Part shown: positions 43,448 to 53,342 of the stretch, piece by piece | Layout: each line of letters begins with the position of its first letter | Numbering within the stretch: the first letter of the stretch is position 1 | Assembly: GCA_963711005.1 (NCBI GenBank) | Contig: CAVQCJ010000002.1 | Coordinates: 62,001-126,000 of the forward strand | Direction of reading: 5' to 3' | Source: CAVQCJ01 sp963711005 | GTDB lineage: Bacteria; Actinomycetota; Actinomycetes; Prado026 | Length of the DNA stretch: 64,000 nt | Translations under genes and position numbers: made by a program | Notes under the pieces: generated by a model | Told to the model about the DNA's origin: nothing | Database searches by the model: none | Seen by the model: only the letters and a program-made list of their open reading frames with translations

Positions 43448-44699
43448 CGGACCAGCTCGCGGTGCAGCGCCTCGGCGGACGCGTCGGTCAGACCCGCCAC
43501 CCGGTCCACCACGGCACGCAGGCGGGCGGCGTCGTCCGCGGCGGCCACGAACGCCGGCGCCAGCTCGGGCCCGAGCGTGCCCGGCGCTGCCGGCCAGCAC
43601 CGCCTCGGCCAGCTCGGTGACCAGGTCGCGCTGCCGCGCGTACGCCTGCTGCGCCCCGAGCCGGCCCATCACGAACACCGCGGCCACCGCCTTGAGCGCC
43701 GCGCACTCGCGCCGGGCCCACGCCGGCACCAGCAGCTCAGCCTCGTAGCGGGCCAGCCGACCGCCGCCGTACCCGTCGCGGGTCATGTCGTGGGCCGCGT
43801 CGACGAACCGCCCGATCAGCTGGCTGGTCAGGTTCTTCAGACCGGCCAGCGCGGGCAGCGACCCGTCGTACGAGGTCGGCCACCACGGCTCGCGCTGCAG
43901 GTCCGCGAGCGCCGCGTCGATGTCGTCCGCCGTGGCGCCGAGAGCGGGGTCCACGTACCGCTCGACCGCGACCTTGACGACCTCCGCGCGGTCGGCCGGG
44001 TCGTCGAGCTGCTCCAGTCGCAGGTGCCCGGCATGGACCGCGTCCTCGACGTCGTGCACGGAGTAGGCGATGTCGTCAGCCCAGTCCATGACCTGCGCCT
44101 CCAGGCAGCGCGCCTGGTCGGTCGTCCCGGCGCGCAGCCAGGCGAAGACCTCGGCGTCGTCGGCGTACACGCCGTACTTCGGGCCGCCGCCGGCCTCGCC
44201 GCGCAACCACGGGTACTTCGCCACCGCGTCCAGCCCGGCCCGGGTGAGGTTCAGGCCGACACTGCGGCCGGCCGCTGGCACCGGCCCGGGGGCGAACGTC
44301 TTGGCCTCCAGCCGGCTCAGGATCCGCAGCGTCTGCGCGTTGCCCTCGAAGCCGCCGCAGGCCTGCGCGACCGTCGTCGAGCGCCTGCTCGCCGTTGTGC
44401 CCGAACGGCGGGTGGCCGAGGTCGTGCGCCAGGCAGGCCGTCTCCACCACGTCCGGGTCGGCGCCCAGCGCGCGCCCGAGCCCGCGGCCGATCTGGGCGA
44501 CCTCCAGCGAGTGCGTCAGCCGGGTCCGCAGGAAGTCGGACTCGCCGGCCGCGAGCACCTGGGTCTTCCCGGCCAGCCTGCGGAACGACGCCGCGTGCAC
44601 GACCCTGGCGCGGTCGCGCTCGAACGCGTCCCGGCCGGGCCGCTTCGGCGGTTCGCGCACCCAGCGCTCGCGGGCGTGCTCGTCGTACGGGTCGGTCAC
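43444..44699 (-). CDS. dgt: dGTP triphosphohydrolase-like protein (two apparent frameshifts)
   Basis: The enzyme hydrolyses dNTPs to nucleosides and triphosphate. From GTG at 44699 the N-terminal part has TRLTHSLEVAQ and the HD motif LAHDLGHPPFGHNGEQALDD. The frame then breaks: removing one base near 44371 continues as VAQACGGFEGNAQTLRILSR and runs through AVAKYPWLRG and DWADDIAYSVHDVED. A second break near 43581-43588 separates VTELAEAVLAG from a natural tail ending ALHRELVR. With both corrected the product is 417 residues, a normal size. The total length is two bases over a multiple of three. Confidence 0.88.
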
Positions 44700-44709
44700 G
44701 ACCGAGAAC

Positions 44710-45852
44710 CTAGCCGCCGGAGAGGGCGAGCTCGGCTCCCACCGGCACGAGGTCGTCCTCGGGGTCGTCGAGCCAGCGGTCGGGCAACGAGACCGGCCGT
44801 ACGCCGGTGGTACGGCCGCGCGGGCTGCCCAGCACGACCTCGGGGAACTCCTGGTCCAGCTCGAGCGCGGACAGCAGCGCGTCGAGCTCGACCAGCGACC
44901 CGACCATCCCGAGCGCCTGGCGGGCAGCGGAGCCCACCCGGAAGCCCTTGAGGTACCAGGCGACGTGCTTTCGGAAGTCGCGGCAGCCGCGGCCCTCGTC
45001 GCCGAGCGCCTCGGCGAGCAGCTCGGCATGCCGTCGCATGACCGCGGCCACCTGCGCCAGCCCCGGGCGGGCCACGTCCCCGGGCCGACCCTCGAACGCT
45101 GCGGCGAGGTCGCCGAACAACCACGGCCGGCCCAGGCAGCCGCGGCCGACCACCACGCCGTCGCAGCCGGTGCGCTCGACCATCCGCACCGCGTCGGACG
45201 CCTCCCACAGGTCGCCGTTGCCCAGGACCGGGATGTCCAGCGCGGCCTTGAGCTCGCCGATCGAGTCCCAGTCGGCCCGGCCGGAGTACAGCTGCGCGGC
45301 GGTCCGGCCGTGCAGGGCCACCCAGGTGGCCCCCGCGTCCTGCGCGATCCGGCCGGCGTCCAGGTACGTCAGGTGGTTCTCGTCGATCCCCTTGCGCATC
45401 TTCACCGTGACCGGCAACGGGCCGGCCGCCTCGACGGCCGCGCCGACGATCGAGCCGAACAGCCGGCGCTTGTACGGCAGCGCGCTGCCGCCACCCTTGC
45501 GGGTCACCTTGGGCACCGGGCAGCCGAAGTTCAGGTCCACGTGGTCGGCGAGACCCTCGGCGACGACCATCCGGACCGCGGCGCCGACAACGTGCGGGTC
45601 GATGCCGTACAGCTGCAGCGAGCGCGGCGACTCGTCCGGCGCGAACGCGACCATCCGCAGCGTCTCCCGGTCGCGCTCGACCAGGGCGCGCGAGGTGACC
45701 ATCTCGGACACGTACAGGCCGGCGCCGTACTCGCGGCACAGCCGGCGGAACGCGACGTTGGTGATCCCGGCCATCGGGGCCAGCACGACCGGCGGCCACA
45801 CCCGGTGCTCGCCGAGGACGAGCGGGCCGGCCACCTGCTGCGGGTCGTTCAC
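44710..45852 (-). CDS. dusB: tRNA-dihydrouridine synthase
   Basis: This is a 380-residue FMN enzyme of the Dus family. It has VVLAPMAGITNVAFRRLC at the N terminus, SLQLYG, and NFGCPVPKVTRKGGGSAL with the catalytic Cys. It then has VTVKMRKGID, HGRTAAQLYSG and the phosphate-binding GNGDLW and VGRGCLGRPW. It reduces uridines in the tRNA D-loop. GTG at 45852 gives the usual N terminus. It lies 10 bases upstream of dgt on the same strand. Confidence 0.93.
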   Translation of the reverse strand: MNDPQQVAGPLVLGEHRVWPPVVLAPMAGITNVAFRRLCREYGAGLYVSEMVTSRALVERDRETLRMVAFAPDESPRSLQLYGIDPHVVGAAVRMVVAEGLADHVDLNFGCPVPKVTRKGGGSALPYKRRLFGSIVGAAVEAAGPLPVTVKMRKGIDENHLTYLDAGRIAQDAGATWVALHGRTAAQLYSGRADWDSIGELKAALDIPVLGNGDLWEASDAVRMVERTGCDGVVVGRGCLGRPWLFGDLAAAFEGRPGDVARPGLAQVAAVMRRHAELLAEALGDEGRGCRDFRKHVAWYLKGFRVGSAARQALGMVGSLVELDALLSALELDQEFPEVVLGSPRGRTTGVRPVSLPDRWLDDPEDDLVPVGAELALSGG

Positions 45853-45989
45853 ACCCGCAGGGTGTCATGCAGGTAGGCGCGGCGGGCCAGCCGGCCCAGC
45901 ACGAGGGTCCAGACGCCTACGACGATCCGGCTTCGCCCGGTCAGGGCGCTGCGCACCACTCGGCACGGTGGGATGCGTACGCTGCGGCC

Positions 45990-47084
45990 ATGGCCGACCT
46001 CTCCACGCTGGAGCAGCAGGCAGCGCGGCAGCTGGACGCGACGGTGATGGACTACTTCCGCGGCGGCGCCGACGAGGAGACCACGCTCGCCGACAACGTC
46101 GCCGGCTGGCAGCGGCTGCGCCTGCGGCCGCACGTGCTCAGGGACGTGTCGGACGTCGTCGCGACGACGACCGTGCTCGGCACGCCGGTGCGCTCACCCG
46201 TCCTGGTCGCCCCGACCGCCTTCCACGAGCTCGCCGACCCGGGCGGCGAGTCGGCGACGGGCCGGGCGGCCGCGGCCTGCGGGACGGTCATGGTCGTCTC
46301 GACGTTCGCCACGCAGACCCTGGAGACGGTCGCCGCCGCGGCGCCGGGTGCGGGCCGATGGTTCCAGCTCTACGTGCACAAGGACCGCGGCTGGACCCGC
46401 GAGCTGGTCGAGCGCGCCGTCTCGGCGGGGTACCGAGCGATCGTCCTCACCGTCGACTTCCCGGTCCTGGGCTTCCGCCGGCGGGACGAGCGCAACCGCT
46501 TCGCGCTGCCGCCGAACGTCGTGCTCGCACACTCCCCCGAGGCGTCGCCGCGGCAGGCCGACGGCGAGCCCGCCGGCTCGGCGCTGGCAGCGCACGCGCG
46601 CGCAGCGGTCGACCCCGCGGTCACCTTCGACGACATCGGCTGGCTGCGCGAGATCTCCGGGCTGCCCGTGGTCGCCAAGGGGGTGCTGCGCGGAGACGAC
46701 GCCGCCGCGTGCGTCGCGGCCGGAGCCGCCGCCGTGTCGGTGTCGAACCACGGCGGCCGGCAGCTGGACGGCGCGGTCGCCACCGCCGACGCGCTGCCCG
46801 AGGTGGTCGACGCGGTCGCCGCGGTCGGTGCACCCGCCGAGGTGTACGTCGACGGCGGGATCCGCTCCGGTGTGGACGTGCTACGCGCGCTGGCGCTCGG
46901 TGCCCGCGCCGTGATGGTCGGCCGGCCAGTGGTCTACGGGCTGGCGCTCGACGGCGAGGCCGGCGTGCGCGACGTCCTGGAGACGCTCGCCGACGAGCTC
47001 GTCCGCGCGATGGCCCTGTGCGGTGCTCCCGACCTCGCGGCGCTGACCCGTGACCTGCTCGTCGCCGGCCCGCGGCCGTGCTGA
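45990..47084 (+). CDS. FMN-dependent alpha-hydroxy-acid oxidase (lactate/glycolate oxidase type)
   Basis: The protein has 364 residues of the LldD/glycolate oxidase family. It has VMDYFRGGADEETTL, VLVAPTAFHELADP, FQLYVHKDR, LTVDFPVLGFRRRD, and the catalytic SNHGGRQLDG with His and Arg. It then has VYVDGGIRSGVDVLRALALG and MVGRPVVYG. It oxidises an L-2-hydroxyacid to a 2-oxoacid. ATG at 45990 is chosen over an in-frame start at 45867. It overlaps the HipA-like gene by 7 bases, so they may share a transcript. Confidence 0.9.
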   Translation: MADLSTLEQQAARQLDATVMDYFRGGADEETTLADNVAGWQRLRLRPHVLRDVSDVVATTTVLGTPVRSPVLVAPTAFHELADPGGESATGRAAAACGTVMVVSTFATQTLETVAAAAPGAGRWFQLYVHKDRGWTRELVERAVSAGYRAIVLTVDFPVLGFRRRDERNRFALPPNVVLAHSPEASPRQADGEPAGSALAAHARAAVDPAVTFDDIGWLREISGLPVVAKGVLRGDDAAACVAAGAAAVSVSNHGGRQLDGAVATADALPEVVDAVAAVGAPAEVYVDGGIRSGVDVLRALALGARAVMVGRPVVYGLALDGEAGVRDVLETLADELVRAMALCGAPDLAALTRDLLVAGPRPC

Positions 47085-47920
47085 GGCCGGTCACCGCCAC
47101 CCGCTACGTGACACCGCTGCGTGAGGGCGGGTCGCTCCCCGGGCTGATGGAGGCGGACGACCTCGGCACGTACGTGGTGAAGTTCCACGGCGCCGGCCAG
47201 GGACGCAAGGCGCTCGTCGCCGAGGTGATCTGCGCCCACCTGGCCCGCGGGCTCGGGCTGCTCGTGCCCGACCTCGTGACCGTCGAGGTCGACGCCGCGC
47301 TCGCTCCGGGTGAGCCGGACCAGGAGGTCCAGGACCTGCTGCGGGCCAGCGGCGGGACGAACCTCGGTGTCGACTACCTGCCCGGCGCGCTGGACTTCGA
47401 CCCGGCGGCGTTCGGCGTCGACGCCGCCCTGGCCGGGCAGGTGATCTGGTTCGACGCGCTCGTCCAGAACGCCGACCGGTCCTGGCGCAACCCCAACCTC
47501 CTGTACTGGCACGGCCGTCTGCACCTCATCGACCACGGCGCGACGCTGACGTTCCAGCACAGGTGGTCCGCCGTCGCCGACCCGGCCCGCGGGTACGACG
47601 TGCGCGACCACGCGCTGGTGGAGGCGGGCGCCGACATCGCCGGCGCCGACGCTGCGTTGGCCCCACTGGTGACCGAGGCGCTGCTGACCGCCGCCGTAGG
47701 CGACGTCCCCGACGTCTGGCTGGTCGACGACACGGACTTCGGCGGGCCCGGACAGGTGCGCGCCGCCTTCGTCGAGCGGCTGCTGCTGCGGCTGGGCGCC
47801 CGCGAGCGGTGGCTGCCCGAGCTGGTCGCCTCGGCCGGCCGTCGCGGCGCCGACCGGGTGACGCGGGTGGCGCGCAGCGGGCGGCCGGCCTGGCTGAGCG
47901 GGCCGGGAGTCGCGTCGTGA
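47078..47920 (+). CDS. HipA-like kinase domain protein
   Basis: The protein has 280 residues. It contains TYVVKFHGAGQGRKALVAEV (N-lobe Lys), FDALVQNADRSWRNPNLLYW, which resembles the HipA catalytic/metal loop NxDxHxxN in degenerate form, and LIDHGATLTFQHRW. It belongs to the HipA-like kinase family that is regularly followed by a DUF3037 gene, as here with a 4-base overlap. It lacks the HipB-type partner of toxin HipA. Function is unproven. Confidence 0.8.
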   Translation: MLRPVTATRYVTPLREGGSLPGLMEADDLGTYVVKFHGAGQGRKALVAEVICAHLARGLGLLVPDLVTVEVDAALAPGEPDQEVQDLLRASGGTNLGVDYLPGALDFDPAAFGVDAALAGQVIWFDALVQNADRSWRNPNLLYWHGRLHLIDHGATLTFQHRWSAVADPARGYDVRDHALVEAGADIAGADAALAPLVTEALLTAAVGDVPDVWLVDDTDFGGPGQVRAAFVERLLLRLGARERWLPELVASAGRRGADRVTRVARSGRPAWLSGPGVAS

Positions 47921-48357
47921 CCGGCCGGCGCGAGATCTTCGAGTACGCGGTCCTACGGGTGGTGCCGCGGGTGGACCGGGGCGAGTCGATCAACGCGGGC
48001 CTGCTGCTGTGGTGCAAGCAGCTCGGCTACCTCGGCGCCCGCGTGCACCTGGACCACGCCCGGCTGCTGGCCCTCGACCCGACGGCGGACGCCGGCGCGG
48101 TGGAGGCCGCCCTGCGGGCCGCGTGCGACCTGGCGCCGGGACCGGGCCCCGACGCCGGCGCCGCCGCGCTGGACGAGGTCGGGCGCACCTTCCGCTGGCT
48201 CACCTCCCCGCGCAGCACCGTCGTGCAGCCGGGTCCGGTGCACACCGGGCTGACCGACGACCCCGGCGCCGAGGCCGACCGGCTGTTCCGGCTGCTGGTG
48301 CTGCCGGTCGACGCCGGTCCGCAGCCCGCCCCGGGCACGCCTAGCCCAGCCGAGTGA
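47917..48357 (+). CDS. DUF3037 family protein
   Basis: The protein has 146 residues, beginning REIFEYAVLRVVPRVDRGES and INAGLLLWC, with RTFRWLTSPRSTVVQPGPVHTGL near the end. This is the DUF3037 pattern. GTG overlaps the HipA-like stop by 4 bases. No enzymatic motif is visible; the two likely act together. Confidence 0.85.
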   Translation: MTGRREIFEYAVLRVVPRVDRGESINAGLLLWCKQLGYLGARVHLDHARLLALDPTADAGAVEAALRAACDLAPGPGPDAGAAALDEVGRTFRWLTSPRSTVVQPGPVHTGLTDDPGAEADRLFRLLVLPVDAGPQPAPGTPSPAE

Positions 48358-48407
48358 CGCGCGCACGAGTCGCGGAACCTCGCCCGCGGCCCGGCCGTCC
48401 CACGGCC

Positions 48408-48934
48408 ATGAGGACCAGGGTGCGGGCCACGCTTCCGGTGCTGACCGGCTGACCGTGCTGACGGGGCTGACGGTGCTGCTGCTGGCGGGCTGCGCGTCCC
48501 CGTCCGGGCCCGGGACCACGCCCTCCAGCCCGCCGGCGCCGGGGGCTGGCGGGCTGCGCGGGACCGAGGTCGTCGCGGTCGAGTGCAAGGCGGCGATCGC
48601 GCAGCCGGGCGAGGGACAGGCCGGCACGCTGCCGGGTGCGCCCACCCGCATCGTCATCTGCCCGCTGCCCATGCCCAACGCCGCCGGTCCGCCGGTCGAC
48701 CTGCGTCCGGCGCCGCCGGCGCTGGTGCAGGCCCTGTCGCTGCCGGACACGCCGAAGCCGACCGGCCAGTACGCCTGCCCGGCCTACGCCGACGTCCCGC
48801 GGCTGATCTACGCGGAGCTGGCCGACGGGTCGCTGTACCTGCTGCACATCCCGGTCGACGAGTGCTCGCACTACCTGGGTGCGGCGCTGAAGGTCGTCGC
48901 CCAGTACGCCCACGACGGACCGGTCGTCAGCTAG
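48408..48934 (+). CDS. small lipoprotein (signal peptide probably split by an indel)
   Basis: In the main frame the gene can start only at GTG 48455, giving VLTGLTVLLLAGC with a lipobox but no positive n-region (159 residues). An ATG at 48408 reads MRTRVRATLPVLTG and then stops. If one C were missing near 48447-48449, the two would join as a normal lipoprotein signal peptide. The mature part has four Cys (VECKAA, VICPLP, YACPAY, DECSHYL), and no family was recognised. It overlaps the convergent cyclase gene by 8 bases. Confidence 0.65.
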
Positions 48935-50309
48935 GGATCGGCTCCGGACCGCCGCCTGCTCGACCACCCGCGACCCGGTACAGGTGCCAGCGGTCCGGCA
49001 CCCCCTTCAGGTCGTGCTGGCCGGCGTCCTCGAACTCCAGCCCGGACCCCGCGACGAGGGCCTTGACCGTGTACGTGGCGAGGACCTCCGAAGGACCGGC
49101 CAGCCCGGACGTTCGCGCACCGATGTGGACGGCCAGCCCGCGCACCTCGCGTCCGTGCCGCTCGACCTCCCCGGTGTGCAGCCCGGCCCGGATCTCGACG
49201 CCGAGCTCGCCGACCGAGGCGACCGCCGCGACAGCGGCGCGCACCGCGCGCGCCGGCCCGTCGAACACGGCGAACACCCCGTCCCCGGCCGTGTCGACGA
49301 CCTCGCCGCGCTGCGCGGTGACACACGCCCGGACCCGTTCGTGGTGGTCGGCGACCAGCGCGGCCCAGCGCGCGTCACCGAGCGTCGCGATGTGCTCGGT
49401 CGAGCCGGCGATGTCGGTGAACATCACCGTGGCCAGCATCCGGGTGGAGTCGGCCGCACGTCGCGACCCGGTGACGAACTCCTCGACCTCGTCCAGGACG
49501 GCGCGGGACTCCCCGATCCACGGGAGGGCGTCGCCCCCCGGCAGCTCGACGAGCCTGGCGCCCGGGATCCGCTCCGCGAGGAACCGGCCGCTCTCGATCG
49601 GCTCGGTCGGGCTCTGCGTCCGGTGCAGCACCAGGGTGGGCACCCGGATCAGGGGCAGCAGCGCGCGCAGATCCACCTTGGACATGGCCCTGACCTCGGC
49701 CTCCGGCTGCCGCGGGCTCGAGGTGAGCGCGAACAACGTGGCCAGCTCGCGGATCGCCTGACGGTCGCCCAGCAGCGAGCGGGCCGCGTCCCGGACATAC
49801 GCCTCGGTGTACTCCGAGAGCCGGCTGGCGTTGCGGAAGAACGCGAACTGCTCCTCCCACACGTCCTCCGACCAGGACCACGGCGTCTCCTCGGTCACCG
49901 CCCAGCTCGGCGCCGCGTCGAACAGCACCAGCCCGGCGAACCGGTCCGGGTGCGCGGCCGCCGCCAGCATCACGATGAACCCGCACTCACCGACCGCGAA
50001 CAGGACCGAGCGGGTGCAGTAGGCGGCGTCGGTCACGGCGATGAGGTCGTCGACCTTGTCCTCGAGGGGTGTGGCCTGCCCGGGCGGCAGCCGGTCCGAG
50101 CAGCCGTACCCGCGCCGGTCCATTACCGTCAGCCGCGAGAACGAGGCCATACGCTCGAGGAACCGGGCATGCAGCTGCACGTCCCAGTTGCCTTCGACGT
50201 TGAAGCCGAAAGCCGGCAGGTACACCAGGTCGGGGCCGTCACCCACGGTCTGGTACGCCAGCGAGCAGTCGCCCCGCACGACGTACCGCGTGTCCGGGCG
50301 CTCGACCAT
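48927..50309 (-). CDS. alpha/beta hydrolase fused to a class III nucleotide cyclase
   Basis: The protein has 460 residues. The N-terminal alpha/beta hydrolase (about residues 1-270) contains MDRRGYGCSDRLP and VLFAVGECGFIVM at the nucleophile elbow, where Cys (GECG) replaces the usual Ser. The C-terminal class III cyclase domain (about residues 290-450) has MFTDIAGSTEH with the first metal Asp, VVDTAGDGVFAVFDGPARA with the second, and RAGLHTGEVE. This order matches mycobacterial Rv1900c. It would make cAMP (or cGMP). Confidence 0.9.
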   Translation of the reverse strand: MVERPDTRYVVRGDCSLAYQTVGDGPDLVYLPAFGFNVEGNWDVQLHARFLERMASFSRLTVMDRRGYGCSDRLPPGQATPLEDKVDDLIAVTDAAYCTRSVLFAVGECGFIVMLAAAAHPDRFAGLVLFDAAPSWAVTEETPWSWSEDVWEEQFAFFRNASRLSEYTEAYVRDAARSLLGDRQAIRELATLFALTSSPRQPEAEVRAMSKVDLRALLPLIRVPTLVLHRTQSPTEPIESGRFLAERIPGARLVELPGGDALPWIGESRAVLDEVEEFVTGSRRAADSTRMLATVMFTDIAGSTEHIATLGDARWAALVADHHERVRACVTAQRGEVVDTAGDGVFAVFDGPARAVRAAVAAVASVGELGVEIRAGLHTGEVERHGREVRGLAVHIGARTSGLAGPSEVLATYTVKALVAGSGLEFEDAGQHDLKGVPDRWHLYRVAGGRAGGGPEPIPS

Positions 50310-50311
50310 GG

Positions 50312-51706
<1,395 letters not shown>

Positions 51707-51730
51707 CCGGCTGGCTGTCGGCGGGTCTGT

Positions 51731-51766
51731 GCTGGGTCTGCTGCTGGGTCTACTGCTGGGTCTGCT
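51731..51766. repeat. three 12-base tandem repeats across a stop codon
   Basis: GCTGGGTCTGCT at 51731-51742 and 51755-51766 flanks GCTGGGTCTACT at 51743-51754. The one-base change in the middle copy makes the TAG stop (minus strand, 51750-51752) of the phosphoribosyltransferase gene, so the protein's QQTQQ tail is repeat-derived. Confidence 0.8.
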
Positions 51767-52463
51767 GGTCGGGAGGGAGCGGCCAGGGTACCTGGGTGGC
51801 GGCGAGCAGCCTGACCACCTCTTCGGTCGCGGTCGGGGAGAAGTCGTCGTACGCCCAGCCGACGGCGCGGAACAGCAGGGGTCGGCGCAGGCAGACGACC
51901 AGGTCGGCCTCGCGCTCGAGCACGTCGAGGGTCTCGCGCGGGGCGACCGGCAGCGCGACGACGACCCGCGCGGCACCGGCGGCCCGCACCGCGCGCACCG
52001 CGGCCCGGACCGTCGCACCGGTGGCCGCGCCGTCGTCGACGACCACCACCTCGGCGCCGCGCAGGTCCGGGCGAGGACGGTCGCCGCGGTACCGGGCCTC
52101 GTCGGCCCGCGCGGCCGCTTCGGCGTCCGCCACCCTGGCGGCGACCTCCTGCGGACCCAGCTCCTCAGCCTGGACAACCCGGTCGTTGAGCAGGACCGTG
52201 CCGTCGGAGGTGACCGCTCCGAGCGCGAGCTCGGGGTTGCCGGGGGCGCCGATCTTGCGCACCCCGACCGCGTCGACCGCCAGCCCCAGGTCGTGCGCCG
52301 TGACCGCAGCGACGGCGACGCCGCCCCTGGGCAGGCCGAGCAGGAGCACCCGGCTCCCCGGCCCGGCGGCACCGGCGCCGGGCGTCAGGACGGGTCCGAG
52401 CGCGACCGCCAGCTGGTGGCCGGCGTCCGCGCGGTCCCGGAACCGGCCGGTCGCGGCGCTCAC
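51750..52463 (-). CDS. phosphoribosyltransferase family protein
   Basis: The protein has 237 residues with a type I phosphoribosyltransferase fold: LLLGLPRGGVAVAAVTAHDL at the N terminus, VGVRKIGAPGNPELALGAV, and the PRPP-binding VVVVDDGAATGATVRAA. The family is common in actinomycetes beside stress genes. Mycobacterial relatives with this domain belong to the hypoxia (DosR) regulon. Its substrate base is unknown. GTG at 52463 overlaps the preceding monooxygenase stop by 4 bases. Confidence 0.87.
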   Translation of the reverse strand: MSAATGRFRDRADAGHQLAVALGPVLTPGAGAAGPGSRVLLLGLPRGGVAVAAVTAHDLGLAVDAVGVRKIGAPGNPELALGAVTSDGTVLLNDRVVQAEELGPQEVAARVADAEAAARADEARYRGDRPRPDLRGAEVVVVDDGAATGATVRAAVRAVRAAGAARVVVALPVAPRETLDVLEREADLVVCLRRPLLFRAVGWAYDDFSPTATEEVVRLLAATQVPWPLPPDQQTQQ

Positions 52464-52795
52464 ATCTCCTCGACCAGGTCCGAGGGCGCAGCCAGACCAT
52501 CCGCTCCGAGGCCGGTCGCGGCCAGCACCTCGTACGCCGTCGGCTCGTCGACGGCGTGGGCCAGCAGCGGCATGGCCAGGACGCGTACGTCGGGCGGGGA
52601 CAGCGCCCGGCGGTAGCTGCCGACGGAGTCCCACTCGGTCGTCAGGACCCACAGGCCGGGGTCGTCGACCGCGCGTCCGACCCGGCCGGCGCGCCAGCCC
52701 GGCCGGTCCGCGAGCGCCGCAAGCACGGCCCGGGCGTCCGCCAGGAAGGTGGGCCGCGCCGTCGCGGCGGGGCGCAGGCGGATCACGACCAGCAC
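52460..52795 (-). CDS. antibiotic biosynthesis monooxygenase (ABM)-like protein
   Basis: This 111-residue protein of the dimeric alpha/beta ABM fold has VAVLVVIRLRPAATARPTFL, AALADRPGWRAGRVGRAVDD and WVLTTEWDSVGSYRRALSPP. Members are small cofactor-free oxygenases or haem-degrading enzymes. GGGGAGG precedes GTG at 52795; ATG at 52816 is an alternative. It is co-transcribed with the phosphoribosyltransferase and preceded by a triple GGACCAT repeat. Confidence 0.8.
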   Translation of the reverse strand: MLVVIRLRPAATARPTFLADARAVLAALADRPGWRAGRVGRAVDDPGLWVLTTEWDSVGSYRRALSPPDVRVLAMPLLAHAVDEPTAYEVLAATGLGADGLAAPSDLVEEM

Positions 52796-52810
52796 GGCGA
52801 CACCTCCCCT

Positions 52811-52859
52811 CGTCATGGGGGACCATTGGTCCCGAGGACCATTCGTCATGGGGGACCAT
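52811..52859. promoter_or_regulatory. three GGACCAT repeats in divergent promoter
   Basis: GGACCAT occurs at 52820-52826, 52836-52842 and 52853-52859, spaced 16 and 17 bases. The 16-base string CGTCATGGGGGACCAT is exactly repeated at 52811 and 52844. The first copy lies in a perfect inverted repeat GGGACCA-T-TGGTCCC (52819-52833), similar in layout to DosR boxes. The array sits between the ABM gene (minus) and the membrane-protein gene (plus). It looks like a cooperative operator. Confidence 0.6.
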
Positions 52860-52918
52860 GGACGGGTGCGCCCATCGTCGCACCGCTCGCCGCACCCCCG
52901 GACCTGCAGGAGCCCCTC

Positions 52919-53284
52919 GTGGCCGACCGACCGCCCGACCAGTCCCGCAGCAAGCGCAGCGGGAACCCGGCCGTGCGCGCCGGCGCCGTCCCCCCGTCCC
53001 CGGCCCGGGCCGGCGTGGAGCGACGCAGCCGGCCGCTGCTGGTGCTGCTGAACGCAGTCCCCCGCTGGCTGCTCCTGGTCATCGTCCTGGTACTGGCGGT
53101 CGCCGGGCTGCTGCTGCCGGGCGTGCTGGGTGCGGCCCTGCTCCTGGTGGTCGGCGGGCTGGCCGCCTGGCTCCTGGTGCTGTCGTGGCCGGTCCTCGGC
53201 CCCGGGGCCCGGGCGGCGAGGGTCCTGATCGTGATGCTGGTCGCGTTCGACGTCGTGCTGAAGCTGACCGGACGCGCCGGCTGA
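52919..53284 (+). CDS. small membrane protein
   Basis: The protein has 121 residues: a basic, Pro/Ser-rich cytoplasmic N terminus (to about residue 45) and two or three helices (about residues 47-90, then 97-115). It resembles small actinobacterial membrane proteins of unknown function. CAGGAGC precedes GTG at 52919. It is divergent from the ABM gene. Confidence 0.65.
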   Translation: MADRPPDQSRSKRSGNPAVRAGAVPPSPARAGVERRSRPLLVLLNAVPRWLLLVIVLVLAVAGLLLPGVLGAALLLVVGGLAAWLLVLSWPVLGPGARAARVLIVMLVAFDVVLKLTGRAG

Positions 53285-53307
53285 CCGGAGTCGCCCGATC
53301 GGCGGCT

Positions 53308-53329
53308 CACATGCGGCTTCGAACATGTG
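53308..53329 (+). promoter_or_regulatory. ArsR-type operator candidate
   Basis: CACATG (53308-53313) and CATGTG (53324-53329) form a perfect inverted repeat with a 10-base spacer, 13 bases before the ArsR-family ATG. ArsR/SmtB repressors bind 6-to-8-base imperfect inverted repeats at such positions to control themselves and the downstream metal exporter. Confidence 0.6.
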
Positions 53330-53342
53330 TTAGTTTTCGCAT

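Noticed and set aside
52811..52859. GGACCAT repeats as a mini CRISPR
   Set aside because: Units are 7-16 bases with 9-10-base gaps and no cas genes; an operator array is more likely.
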